Assembly (NCBI GenBank): GCA_002692855.1
Contig: NZMJ01000046.1
Location: 255,019-319,018, forward strand
Direction: 5' to 3'
DNA length: 64,000 bases
Origin: Maricaulis sp.
GTDB lineage: Bacteria; Pseudomonadota; Alphaproteobacteria; Caulobacterales; Maricaulaceae
The translations under genes and the position numbers were made by a program. Shown in pieces: positions 9,642 through 20,803 of this stretch. The notes below the pieces were generated by a model, which worked only from the letters and a program-made list of their open reading frames with translations, ran no database searches and was not told where the DNA came from. Every line of letters begins with the position of its first letter. Positions within the stretch are counted from its first letter, which is position 1.

Positions 9642-10771
9642 GTCCACACTGCGCGTAGAAACCTGCCCTTGAGGCCGTTGAGTGCGGCGTCAGCCGCCGT
9701 ATCGGGCTCCATCGCGCCGGAATACCGGAAACCTTGCGCATAGTCGCAGCCCATTTCGGTGAGACGCTCGGCGACCTCGGCACTCTCGACACCTTCGGCG
9801 ACCACGGTCATTCCGAAATGCCGGGACAGCTGCAATACGGATTCGACCACCTTTGCCGCGTGTTCACCCGCCGCCAGCGCCCGAACGAAATAGCGGTCGA
9901 TCTTCACGGTATCGAAATTGAACCGGTCGAGCCGCGCCAGCGATGAATACCCGGTCCCGAAATCATCGAGCGCCATACCGATGCCGGCAGACTTCAGCTC
10001 CCGGATCACGCCTTCGGCCCGATCAGGGTCGCGCATGATCTCGGTTTCGTTGATCTCCAGCTTGAACCCGCCTGCCCTCAGCCCCGCCGCTTCGACAGCG
10101 CCGGCAAGCCGCTCGGCAAAGCCGGGAGAGACAAGTTCACTGACCGTTGCATTGGCCGAAACGAATAGCGGCGCGTCGGGCGCCGCGGTGCGCCACGCCG
10201 CCAGGTCGCGTGTTGCCAATCCGCGCACCTGGTCGCCGATGGCACCTGTCAGGTCGAGCTCTTCGGCCAGGTCCAGGAAGTCGTCAGGTCCGATGATACC
10301 GCGTCCCGGGCACACCCATCGCGCCAGCGCCTCGAACCCGGCAATTCGCCCGGTTTCCAGCGCCACGATCGGTTGATAATGCGCAACGACTTCCCCGCGC
10401 CCGACCCCGTGCGTCAGTGAATTTTCCGCTTCGATCCGGCCCATCGCGCCGGAATTGACCGCACCGGCAGGCAGCATCAGCCCGCAGAACGCACCATTTG
10501 CTCCCCGCCGCCCGATCAGCCGCACATAGCGAACACCGCCATCCTCTCCGATCAGGCGGGCACGAACGTCGATGGCGTCGTCGAAAAAGCCCGACTGGAC
10601 GGCCTCGCGGTCCGATGGCGCAATCCGCTCGAAGAAGGTGGTCAGGTCGTATTCCGCCTCGGTCAACCCGAACCGGCCGACATCCCCGGCCAGCGTGACG
10701 GTCTCGAAATCAGCGCGAAAGACGGCAGCGTGGGCGGCATCAAGGCCGGCGGCGTAGTCGTCGGGCTTCAT
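9638..10771 (-). CDS. EAL-domain protein with N-terminal PAS-like region (putative c-di-GMP phosphodiesterase)
   Basis: FEALARW, LEINETEIM, ALDDFGTGYSSLARL, VKIDRYFV, VVAEGVES; no GGDEF. Confidence 0.88.
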   Translation of the reverse strand: MKPDDYAAGLDAAHAAVFRADFETVTLAGDVGRFGLTEAEYDLTTFFERIAPSDREAVQSGFFDDAIDVRARLIGEDGGVRYVRLIGRRGANGAFCGLMLPAGAVNSGAMGRIEAENSLTHGVGRGEVVAHYQPIVALETGRIAGFEALARWVCPGRGIIGPDDFLDLAEELDLTGAIGDQVRGLATRDLAAWRTAAPDAPLFVSANATVSELVSPGFAERLAGAVEAAGLRAGGFKLEINETEIMRDPDRAEGVIRELKSAGIGMALDDFGTGYSSLARLDRFNFDTVKIDRYFVRALAAGEHAAKVVESVLQLSRHFGMTVVAEGVESAEVAERLTEMGCDYAQGFRYSGAMEPDTAADAALNGLKGRFLRAVWT

Positions 10772-11358
10772 GGTCGTTGGTCACTTGAAAGCAACGCGAA
10801 CTTGTCATGGTCATGCCATTCCCCGGCAATCCGGAGATACTGGCGCGCAACGCCTTCGCGCTGGAACCGCAGCTGGGTCAGCAGGGCCTGGGACGCAGCA
10901 TTCTCGCGGCGGCAGGCCGCTTCGATCCGGTGAAGCCCCGCAGTCTCGAAACCGAACCGGCAGACCAGCCGCACGGCCGCGCGCGCGTATCCGCGACGCA
11001 CATAGGGGCGACCGATCCAGTATCCGATGTCGGCGGCTTGGAGCACACCGCGCCGGACATTGTTCAGGTTGCACGCCCCGATCAGGACGTTGTCCTTCTG
11101 GCGGAACACGAAGAATGGGTAGCCCGATCCGTCCGCAAAGCTGGCATCGTAATGCTTCATTCGCCGGCGATAGGCCGCCCGGGTCAGCTCGTCGGGCGCC
11201 CATTCGGGTTCCCAGGGGCTGGTATGGTCGCGGCTCGCTGAGCGCAGTTTTGCCCACGAATCATAATCGTCGATCGAAGGTGGTCGCAGGCGCACTTGCC
11301 GGCTTGAAAGTTCGTGAAGGGGGGGATCGTCTCGCCAGAGCGCCATCGGTCTTTTCAT
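10768..11358 (-). CDS. GNAT family N-acetyltransferase (RimJ-like)
   Basis: IGACNLNNVRRGVLQAADIGYWIGRPYVRRGYARAAVRLVCRFGFETAGLHRIEAACRRENAASQALL. Confidence 0.88.
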   Translation of the reverse strand: MKRPMALWRDDPPLHELSSRQVRLRPPSIDDYDSWAKLRSASRDHTSPWEPEWAPDELTRAAYRRRMKHYDASFADGSGYPFFVFRQKDNVLIGACNLNNVRRGVLQAADIGYWIGRPYVRRGYARAAVRLVCRFGFETAGLHRIEAACRRENAASQALLTQLRFQREGVARQYLRIAGEWHDHDKFALLSSDQRP

Positions 11359-11411
11359 GCCGTTCGCGCGCCCCCGAGGGCGCCAGTGGGTTGATCGTTA
11401 CCATCAACCGC

Positions 11412-12089
11412 CTAACGACGGGTGAAGCCCAGCCGCCCCCGCGCAGCGTGAAACGCAGCAAAAACACCGATCAGCGTCACAGCCAGGCCGAACCAGGTGA
11501 TCGCGTACCCCAGATGGCGTGATGGCGGCACTTCGGAGAGCTCGGTGGGCATGCCCCGGTCCGCCGTGATCCAGTAGTCGGAGGACAGGGCATCGACCCC
11601 GGCGACACCGGCCATCGCCTCGGCGTCGTAACTGTAAAACTCATTGCCCGTCACATCATTGGCGGCGTCAAACAGCCCCGCGTCCGGAACGGTGCGCAAC
11701 TGCCACCGGGCGGGGGCGTCGCTACTGGACGCCCCTTCGAAAGGGGTAAATCCGGTTTCTTGAAGGATATGGCCCGGCCCCGCACAGTCCGGCATCGATA
11801 CCGGGGCGAAGATCCGCCAACCGGCGACGCCATCAGCGTCCCGCCCCCAAAAGGCGATGTTCGTGTCTGCCGGTGCCCCGGCCCGGACCGGCAAACCGTT
11901 CGCTACGGGCGAACCGGCGCACAGCGCGGTCTCCAGATCGACCGGCTCGCGGTCTATCAGGTCTTCATAGGCGGCAATCTGCTGCGCCTTCTCGTCCATG
12001 CGCGACCACTGCCAGCTTCCCAGCCAGAGCAGGACGGCGAGCCCGGCGAGGGTCAGGACGGTCAGGACGGGATAGGGGCGGAAATACAC
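11412..12089 (-). CDS. SURF1 family protein
   Basis: FRPYPVLTVLTLAGLAVLLWLGSWQWSRMDEKA...; C-terminal HLGYAITWFGLAVTLIGVF; in cox operon. Confidence 0.88.
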   Translation of the reverse strand: MYFRPYPVLTVLTLAGLAVLLWLGSWQWSRMDEKAQQIAAYEDLIDREPVDLETALCAGSPVANGLPVRAGAPADTNIAFWGRDADGVAGWRIFAPVSMPDCAGPGHILQETGFTPFEGASSSDAPARWQLRTVPDAGLFDAANDVTGNEFYSYDAEAMAGVAGVDALSSDYWITADRGMPTELSEVPPSRHLGYAITWFGLAVTLIGVFAAFHAARGRLGFTRR

Positions 12090-12098
12090 CGCGCGGCC

Positions 12099-12470
12099 TT
12101 AGTCTTCGCGGCCGGGCGTAAAGCGCGCTTCCTCGGCCTTGTGGTGATACTGGAAGGCGAAGAGCAGGCCCTTCATCGGCCGCAGCAGGGCCAGGCTGAC
12201 AAGGATGATAGCCGGCAGCCCATAGAGGAAGTGCACCCAGACCGGCGGCTGCACGGCCACTTCGATCAAGAGTGCGGGGATCACCACGGCGAAACCCGCA
12301 AAGAACATGACGAAGACGGCGGGACCATCGCCGGAATCGGCGAAGGCATAGTCCAGGCCGCAGGCGTCACACGCGGGCGCAATGGTCAGAAACCCGGCGA
12401 ACATCGCACCTTCGCCGCAGCGCGGGCATCGCCCGGTCAGACCTGCGGCGAAGGGCGAGACATCACTCAT
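12099..12470 (-). CDS. DUF983 domain-containing protein
   Basis: GLTGRCPRCGEGAMFAGFLTIAPACDACGLDYAFADSGDGPAVFVMF. Confidence 0.88.
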   Translation of the reverse strand: MSDVSPFAAGLTGRCPRCGEGAMFAGFLTIAPACDACGLDYAFADSGDGPAVFVMFFAGFAVVIPALLIEVAVQPPVWVHFLYGLPAIILVSLALLRPMKGLLFAFQYHHKAEEARFTPGRED

Positions 12471-12474
12471 GACG

Positions 12475-13326
12475 CTATTGGAACGTCACGTAGACGAAGG
12501 CGAACAGGAACAGCCACACCACGTCGACGAAGTGCCAGTACCAGGCGGCGGCTTCGAGACCGAAATGCTTTTGTGGCGTGAAATGACCGGCCAGTAGCCG
12601 GAAAAGGCACACCGCCAGGAAGATCGTTCCGATCAGGACGTGCGCGCCATGGAAACCGGTCGCCATGAAGAAGCTGGCGCCATAGAGATTGCCCGAGAAG
12701 CCGAAGGCGGCGTGGGAATACTCATAGGCCTGGACGAAGGTGAAGCACGCACCCAGCAGGACCGTGAACAGCAGGCCCAGCTTGGCGCCCTTGCGGTCAC
12801 CGTGCAGCAGCGCGTGGTGCGCCCACGTCACCGTGGTGCCGGACAGGAGAAGGATCAGCGTATTGATCAGCGGCAGGTGCCACGGATCGAAGGTCTCGAT
12901 CACGCTGCCCGTCGACGGATCGGTCACCGGCCAGCTGTCCCAGCCCTCGATCATGCGCACTTCATGGAACAGCGCGCCTTCGAAGAAAATCCAGAACCAC
13001 GCGACGAAGAACATGACTTCCGACACGATGAACAGGATCATGCCGTAGCGCAGGCCGATCTGGACGACCGGCGTATGGTCTCCGCCGCGGCTTTCCTTCA
13101 CCACGTCCGACCACCAGCCGAACATTGTGTAGAACACGCCCAGGAAGCCAATGCCCATCAGCCAGGGCGATCCTTCCGCGAGGAACATGTTCGACGGATC
13201 GTCGCTCAGCCCCTTCATGTAAACGATCGCGCCGAGCGCGAGCACGAACCCGAAGAACGAGCCGACGAACGGCCACGGGCTCGGATTCACAAGGTGGTAG
13301 TCATGCTTTACGGCTTGCCCAGCCAT
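12475..13326 (-). CDS. ctaE: Cytochrome c oxidase subunit III
   Basis: [21 protein letters not shown]...[25 protein letters not shown]...[14 protein letters not shown]...[14 protein letters not shown]. Confidence 0.95.
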   Translation of the reverse strand: MAGQAVKHDYHLVNPSPWPFVGSFFGFVLALGAIVYMKGLSDDPSNMFLAEGSPWLMGIGFLGVFYTMFGWWSDVVKESRGGDHTPVVQIGLRYGMILFIVSEVMFFVAWFWIFFEGALFHEVRMIEGWDSWPVTDPSTGSVIETFDPWHLPLINTLILLLSGTTVTWAHHALLHGDRKGAKLGLLFTVLLGACFTFVQAYEYSHAAFGFSGNLYGASFFMATGFHGAHVLIGTIFLAVCLFRLLAGHFTPQKHFGLEAAAWYWHFVDVVWLFLFAFVYVTFQ

Positions 13327-13404
13327 CGCGCGTCTCCTGCGATTCCCCGTCTTGTCAGGCGGTCATGTGGTTCCTGATACCCGTGGCATTGCCGCGGATC
13401 AATG

Positions 13405-13980
13405 TCATGGCGCCGCATCGCGGCCACTCGCCGCACCGGCATCGCTCTCCTCGCCCTCAAAGAAGGTGTAGGACAGCGTGATTGTGGTCACGTCATCGGT
13501 ACGCCGGTCGGATTCGATCTCCGGATCGACGAAGAACAGGACCGGCATCTCGACGGTTTCGCCGGGCTGCAGCGTCTGCTCGGTGAAGCAGAAGCATTCC
13601 AGCTTCACGAAATAAGGTGCCGCCTTGTAGGGCGTGACGTTATAGGTCGCGACCCCGGTGATCGGGCGGTCGGACGTGTTCGTCGCACGGAAATAGGCGA
13701 GAGCGCTCTCCCCGACCTGGACCGTGACCGCCCGGTCGAGCGGTTCAAACTCCCACGGCAGACCGCCATTGCGGCTGGCGTCGAAGCGGATCGTCATGGT
13801 GCGGTCGAGGACCCGGTCGGCTGCAGCGACACCGACCTGCGTCGTCCCGCCATACCCCGTTACCCGGCAAAACAGATTGTAGAGCGGAACCGAGGCATAC
13901 GCAGCGCCGACCATGGCCACCGCAACTGCGCCGCAGATGGCCAGGACACGTTTGTTGGGATCGCGCGGAAGCCAGTTCAC
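13405..13980 (-). CDS. ctaG: Cytochrome c oxidase assembly protein CtaG/Cox11
   Basis: ASVPLYNLFCRVTGYGGTTQ...KLECFCFTEQTLQPGETVEMPVLFFVDPE. Confidence 0.95.
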   Translation of the reverse strand: MNWLPRDPNKRVLAICGAVAVAMVGAAYASVPLYNLFCRVTGYGGTTQVGVAAADRVLDRTMTIRFDASRNGGLPWEFEPLDRAVTVQVGESALAYFRATNTSDRPITGVATYNVTPYKAAPYFVKLECFCFTEQTLQPGETVEMPVLFFVDPEIESDRRTDDVTTITLSYTFFEGEESDAGAASGRDAAP

Positions 13981-14189
13981 CCGGCCGCTCCTGTGGAAAT
14001 GTTCTGCGCAAGACGCAGCGCCGTGATCGCGAAGATCAGCACTGCGAACCCGACCAGGCCGAGCGCAATCGCGACATTGCGCCGCTTGCGCGCCGCGATG
14101 AAGGCTTCGCGGTCCGCTTGCGGATCAGGCGTCGCCGCTCCGGTCTCGTCCGGTTTCTGGTGCGGAGGTGTCGGAATACCGCTCATCAC
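13977..14189 (-). CDS. Small CoxF-like membrane protein
   Basis: 70 aa, Arg/Lys-rich stretch plus one TM (ARKRRNVAIALGLVGFAVLIFAITALRL); between ctaB and ctaG. Confidence 0.75.
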   Translation of the reverse strand: MMSGIPTPPHQKPDETGAATPDPQADREAFIAARKRRNVAIALGLVGFAVLIFAITALRLAQNISTGAAG

Positions 14190-15160
14190 ATCACCCCGAT
14201 ATAGGCGCCAAGCCCGTGCTCGGCGATCAATGCAGCAAACAGGAGGGCGAGATAGCCGATGGAGTACGCAAACAGGTCGCGCGCGGCCTTGTCGCCGCTG
14301 CGCACCGCGTACAGATCACCCTCTGCCGCAGAACCCGCCTCACCGGCTCGCGAGCGGAAGACGCGCACGGCCAGAAGCAGGAACAACACCCCGCCGCTAA
14401 TCGAGGCCGCCGCATAGATTGCGCCGCCCAGACCCGTCGCGACGGGCAGCACCGCGAACGGTACCAGAACCAGCGAATAGATCAGGATTTCCAGACGCGT
14501 CCGTGCCGGGCCCTTGGCAACCGGCATCATCGGCACACCGGCATCGGCGTAGTCACCGCACTTGTAGAGCGCCAGCGCCCAGGAATGTGGCGGCGTCCAC
14601 AGGAAGATGATCGCAAACAGGATCACTGCGTCCAGCGACACGGCTCCGGTCGCGATCACCCAGCCGATCATCGGCGGGAAAGCACCGGCAGCGCCTCCGA
14701 TCACGATGTTCTGCGGCGTCCGGCGCTTCAGACCCATCGTGTAGATCACGGCATAGAAGAAGATCGAGAACGCCAGCAGTCCGGCAGCGACATAGTTCGC
14801 CGCCAGCGCCATCAGGATCACGGACAGGCCGGATCCGACCAGCCCCATGGCGTAGGCGTCAGAACGGCTGACCTTGCCCAGCGGCACCGGCCGCTTGGCC
14901 GTCCGGCGCATCTTCGTGTCGATGTCTGAATCATACGCCATGTTCAGCGCACCGGCCGCGCCCGCCCCCAGGGCCAGCGCGAAGATCGCGATCGCCGCCA
15001 TCACCGGGTGGATGCCCGACGGCGCGGCGACATAACCGGCAAAGGCGGTGAACACGACCAGCGTCATCACCCGCGGCTTCATCAGCGAGAGATAGTCCCG
15101 CCATTCGGCAGGCGCGGTCCGCAGGCCGTTGGCTGCAGAAGGATGGCGCGTGGCACTCAT
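14186..15160 (-). CDS. ctaB: Protoheme IX farnesyltransferase
   Basis: LMKPRVMTLVVFTAFAGY...NMAYDSDIDTKMRRTAKRPVPLGKVS. Confidence 0.95.
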   Translation of the reverse strand: MSATRHPSAANGLRTAPAEWRDYLSLMKPRVMTLVVFTAFAGYVAAPSGIHPVMAAIAIFALALGAGAAGALNMAYDSDIDTKMRRTAKRPVPLGKVSRSDAYAMGLVGSGLSVILMALAANYVAAGLLAFSIFFYAVIYTMGLKRRTPQNIVIGGAAGAFPPMIGWVIATGAVSLDAVILFAIIFLWTPPHSWALALYKCGDYADAGVPMMPVAKGPARTRLEILIYSLVLVPFAVLPVATGLGGAIYAAASISGGVLFLLLAVRVFRSRAGEAGSAAEGDLYAVRSGDKAARDLFAYSIGYLALLFAALIAEHGLGAYIGVM

Positions 15161-15238
15161 TGTGTTTCGTTACCTGTGTTCACCGGAAAGGCGAAGCGGC
15201 GAACCCCGGACCGGGCCGGGGTTCGCTTGTTCGCGTTT

Positions 15239-16870
<1,632 letters not shown>

Positions 16871-16878
16871 TCAGCTCC

Positions 16879-17727
16879 TCAGCGCGCGGCCAAGCGCGTG
16901 TCGCGCTGTTCGGATTGGAATTCTGCGAGAATGGCATTGCCAGAATCGGGGTCGTTGGCGACTGCGGCGGACCACTGCTCGTACACGTCCTGCGAGACCA
17001 CGTGGATCTCGATCGGCATGAAAGCGTGGAACTGGCCGCACAGCTCGGAGCACTGGCCGTAAAAGACGCCGGTTTCCGTGGCTTCGATCCAGGTTTCGTT
17101 GAGACGCCCCGGCACCGCATCGATCTTCACGCCGAAGGCCGGCATGGCATAGGCGTGGATGACGTCGGCAGCGGTCACCTGGACGCGCACCACCGTGTCG
17201 ACCGGGATGACCATCGGGTAGTCGACCGACAACAGCCGCACCTGACCGGCGGCGGGATCGATCTCGTCGTCCGGGATCATGTTGGACAGGTATTCGCCGA
17301 TCCCCTGATCGGGATACTCATAGCCCCAATACCACTGATAGCCCGTCACCTTGATCGTCATGTCCGCTTCGGGAACGACGTCATTGAAATACAGGAGACG
17401 GAAGGACGGGATCGCGATGATGAACAGGATCAGCACCGGAACGGCCGTCCAGATCACCTCGATCAAGGTGTTGTGGCTGAACTGGCTTGGCTCGGGATTC
17501 GCCTTCGCCCGGAACCGGACCATGACGTAAATGAGCAAGGCGGTAACAACCAGGACGATGAGCGTCACGATCACCAACACCAGCGTATGGAAGTCGGTAA
17601 TCCGCTCCATCATCGGTGTGGCGGCGCGTTGCAGGTTTACGCCCGCGTCGTGCGGTTGTCCGGTTTGAGCCAGCGCACCAGCGGTCGCGGTGGCCCAGAA
17701 AACGAGTATTGCGGTCAAGAATCGCAT
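16879..17727 (-). CDS. ctaC: Cytochrome c oxidase subunit II
   Basis: VTGYQWYWGYEYPD, HAYAMPAFGVKIDAVPGRLNETW, GQCSELCGQFHAFMPI (CuA site); ORF can extend to 17745 but a good SD precedes 17727. Confidence 0.95.
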   Translation of the reverse strand: MRFLTAILVFWATATAGALAQTGQPHDAGVNLQRAATPMMERITDFHTLVLVIVTLIVLVVTALLIYVMVRFRAKANPEPSQFSHNTLIEVIWTAVPVLILFIIAIPSFRLLYFNDVVPEADMTIKVTGYQWYWGYEYPDQGIGEYLSNMIPDDEIDPAAGQVRLLSVDYPMVIPVDTVVRVQVTAADVIHAYAMPAFGVKIDAVPGRLNETWIEATETGVFYGQCSELCGQFHAFMPIEIHVVSQDVYEQWSAAVANDPDSGNAILAEFQSEQRDTRLAAR

Positions 17728-17928
17728 GTCTTCCCCAAGGTGCAATTCGGCAAATCGGGGCGAGGCCCCCCTCGCCGTTCGCGGCGGAATATAGTGCCGT
17801 GTTGTGGTCCTGTCAGGCCGCTAACAGCGTTGTTTTGTCGCAATAAGGGGTCGCGCCCCGAATGTCGATGGCCGGGTGAAGTCGTAAACGGCTTTTTGCT
17901 GCTGCCATTTTTTGGTAGGGTTGCGGCG

Positions 17929-18513
17929 ATGAAGGCTTCGAGGGAGGAAGTCGTGCTGCTTCGATTATCACTTTTGGCGGCCCTGGTGACCGCGTCGGCG
18001 CCGGCCTCTGCCCAAGTCTATACCGCTTATATGCAAGGCAGTCCGGCACGAAACTGCTACGAAGGCGCGATGCAGGTCACCGCTGCGCGCGAAGCGCTGC
18101 GCGAGTGCGACCGCGCCATCGTCCAGGCTGATCTCAGCACACACGAGCGTGCCAAGTCCCACATCAATCGCGGCATCATTCTCATCAATATCGGTCACGC
18201 CGAGTCAGCCCTGATCGATTTCGGCCGCGCCGACTCGCTTGATCCCGACCTGATGGCCGAGTCAGCGACGAATCGCGCCGCGGCCCTGATTCTGCTCGAG
18301 CGCTACAGCGAGGCGGTCGAGGCCGCCGACTATGCGGTCGAGGCAGGTACACGCTCCGAAGCCAACGCACTCTATAACCGTGCGGTGGCATTTGAACTGC
18401 TGGGCGATATTCGCTCGGCCTATCTCAGCTACAGGGAAGCTGCTGCCGTGGCCCCCGAATGGTCGAGACCCCGCGATGCCCTCGCCCGTTTCCAGGTGCA
18501 TTCGCTTTCATAG
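17929..18513 (+). CDS. Exported TPR-repeat protein (paralogue 1)
   Basis: Signal peptide ...LLAALVTASAPASAQ; TPR-like helices HINRGIILINIGHAESALIDFGRADSLDP. Confidence 0.75.
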   Translation: MKASREEVVLLRLSLLAALVTASAPASAQVYTAYMQGSPARNCYEGAMQVTAAREALRECDRAIVQADLSTHERAKSHINRGIILINIGHAESALIDFGRADSLDPDLMAESATNRAAALILLERYSEAVEAADYAVEAGTRSEANALYNRAVAFELLGDIRSAYLSYREAAAVAPEWSRPRDALARFQVHSLS

Positions 18514-18651
18514 CGGCGTGATCACAATCACTTCGCCGTGAGTCCCGACCGGTTTGCACCGCAGCTGACAGATCACGCGCTAGCTTCCCGTTATTGAGGT
18601 TCAGGCACCCCACCAGGGCGGGTGCGAACCCCACATCTTGGGAGGAATGCC

Positions 18652-19206
18652 ATGAGAATCCTGCTTGCGTCACTTGCAGCGGCCGCGGCGCTGTCTGCTC
18701 CGGCCTTTTCGCAATCGATGGTGGTTGTCGGCCGCAGCGCAGCAGCCGCCTGCTATCACAACGCCGTCATGCACCAATATGACCGCGCGGCGCTGAATGA
18801 CTGCAATTCCGCGTTCGACTATGCGGTGATGAACCGGGAAACCCGCGCGCGCACCCACGTCAATCGCGCCGTCCTGTTGATGAACATGGGACAGCCCGTC
18901 TCCGCCTTGCGCGATCTCGATGCGGCGGTCGCGCTTCGCTTCAGCCCGCCCGAAGTGCATCTCAATTACTCGGCGGCCTATGTGCGCCTGGAGCGTCCCC
19001 ACGAAGCGGTTGCCGCTGCAACAGCGGCGCTCGACGCCGGTATTGCTCACCCGGAGCGGGCGTATGTGAACCGGGCCGTGGCCTATGAGATGATGGGCGA
19101 CAACGCCTCGGCCTACGCCGATTATCTGGCCGCGCTTCAGCACGACCCGGACTGGATTGACGTGCAACGGGAGCTGAGCCGCTTCCAGGTCGCCAACGGC
19201 AGCTGA
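18652..19206 (+). CDS. Exported TPR-repeat protein (paralogue 2)
   Basis: MRILLASLAAAAALSAPAFSQ signal; HVNRAVLLMNMGQPVSALRDLDAAVAL; aligns with upstream gene. Confidence 0.8.
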   Translation: MRILLASLAAAAALSAPAFSQSMVVVGRSAAAACYHNAVMHQYDRAALNDCNSAFDYAVMNRETRARTHVNRAVLLMNMGQPVSALRDLDAAVALRFSPPEVHLNYSAAYVRLERPHEAVAAATAALDAGIAHPERAYVNRAVAYEMMGDNASAYADYLAALQHDPDWIDVQRELSRFQVANGS

Positions 19207-19274
19207 CAACCGGGCCTCGCGCCCACCGCCTGCGTCGGTTATCCATGGAGCCTTGCAAGGACCAGTGAGGCTCC

Positions 19275-20687
19275 ATGACCGGCGACCCTTTCGCCCCGTT
19301 TGAATTCGATGCCGAATCCGCTCGCGCGAAAATCGCCGAGCCGCTGAACGGCGCTGATGACGGGGAACTCTTTCTTGAACATGGCGTCAGCGAATCCCTC
19401 GTCTGGGACGACGGCCGTCTGAAATCAGCCAGCTTCGACGCGCTGCGCGGTTTCGGTCTGCGCTGCGTCAGCGGTGAATCGACGGGTTATTCGCACACCT
19501 CCGATCCTTCACTCGCCGCGCTTGTCCGTGCCGGCGAAACGGCCGCCGCCGCCAAGCAGGGACGGTCGGGTACGCTGGCCGCCCCGCCTGCCGGGACCAA
19601 TCGCCGCCTTTACGATTCCATCGATCCGGTTGCCGACCCTGATTTCGAGACGAAGGTCAAACTGCTCGCCGAGATCGACGCCTATGTGCGCGGCCGGGAC
19701 CCGTCCGTCGTGCAGGTCTCGGCCAGCATCGCCGGGTCGCGCCGGATCGTCGGGGTGCTGCGCGCCGACGGTGATCTGAAGACCGATGACCGCCCGCTGG
19801 TCCGGATCAATGTTTCGGTCACCGCCGAGCGCGATGGACGCCGGGAAACCGGATCTGCCGGCGCAGGGGGACGTGACCGCTTTGAAACCTGGCTCGCCCC
19901 GGACCGCTGGAAGGAATTGGCGGACGAGGCGCTTCGCATTGCGCGCGTCAATCTGGACGCCATTGACGCCCGTGCCGGTCAGATGGACGTGGTGCTTGGC
20001 CCGGGCTGGCCCGCTGTGCTGCTTCACGAAGCGGTCGGTCACGGGCTGGAGGGTGACTTCAACCGCAAGGGCAGCTCGGCCTTCTCCGGGCGCATCGGCG
20101 AGCGCGTGGCCGCCCCGGGCGTCACCGTCGTTGATGACGGGACGATCGAGAAACGCCGTGGCTCCCTGACGATTGACGACGAGGGCACGCCGTCCAGCCG
20201 CACCGTTCTGATCGAGGACGGCGTTCTGAAAGGCTATATGCAGGACCGGCTCAATGCCCGCTTGATGGGCGTCGACTCCACCGGCAATGGCCGCCGCGAA
20301 TCCTACGCGCACATGCCGATGCCGCGCATGACCAACACCTATATGCTGGGCGGCAAGGACGATCCGGACGAAATCGTCGCCAGCCTGAAGGACGGGCTCT
20401 ACGCCGTGAATTTCGGTGGCGGCCAGGTCGACATCACGTCCGGCAAGTTCGTCTTCCAGTGTACCGAGGCCTACAAGGTCGAGAACGGCAAGATCGTCGC
20501 GCCCGTGAAGGGCGCGACCCTGATCGGCGACGGACCGACCGCCCTCACCCAGATTTCGATGATCGGCAACGACTTCGCGCTCGACCCCGGCGTCGGCGTC
20601 TGTGGCAAGGCGGGCCAGGGCGTTCCCGTGGGCGTCGGCCAACCGACATTGAAGATTTCCGGCCTGACCGTCGGTGGTGCCGGCTGA
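19275..20687 (+). CDS. tldD: Metalloprotease TldD
   Basis: VVLGPGWPAVLLHEAVGHGLEGDFNRKGSSAFSGRIGERVAAPGVTVVDDGT (HExxxH). Confidence 0.96.
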   Translation: MTGDPFAPFEFDAESARAKIAEPLNGADDGELFLEHGVSESLVWDDGRLKSASFDALRGFGLRCVSGESTGYSHTSDPSLAALVRAGETAAAAKQGRSGTLAAPPAGTNRRLYDSIDPVADPDFETKVKLLAEIDAYVRGRDPSVVQVSASIAGSRRIVGVLRADGDLKTDDRPLVRINVSVTAERDGRRETGSAGAGGRDRFETWLAPDRWKELADEALRIARVNLDAIDARAGQMDVVLGPGWPAVLLHEAVGHGLEGDFNRKGSSAFSGRIGERVAAPGVTVVDDGTIEKRRGSLTIDDEGTPSSRTVLIEDGVLKGYMQDRLNARLMGVDSTGNGRRESYAHMPMPRMTNTYMLGGKDDPDEIVASLKDGLYAVNFGGGQVDITSGKFVFQCTEAYKVENGKIVAPVKGATLIGDGPTALTQISMIGNDFALDPGVGVCGKAGQGVPVGVGQPTLKISGLTVGGAG

Positions 20688-20803
20688 CAACTAAAGAAAT
20701 AGCAGTTCCGTGAACCACCTTACGCAGGTGTAACGGACAAAACGTCCAATCACTGATTAGTGTCTGCCTGTGCATGGGAGGGCGCGTTGCGAGGGAGACG
20801 CGC

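Noticed and set aside
19509-20690. 393-aa minus-strand ORF
   Set aside because: Antisense shadow of tldD
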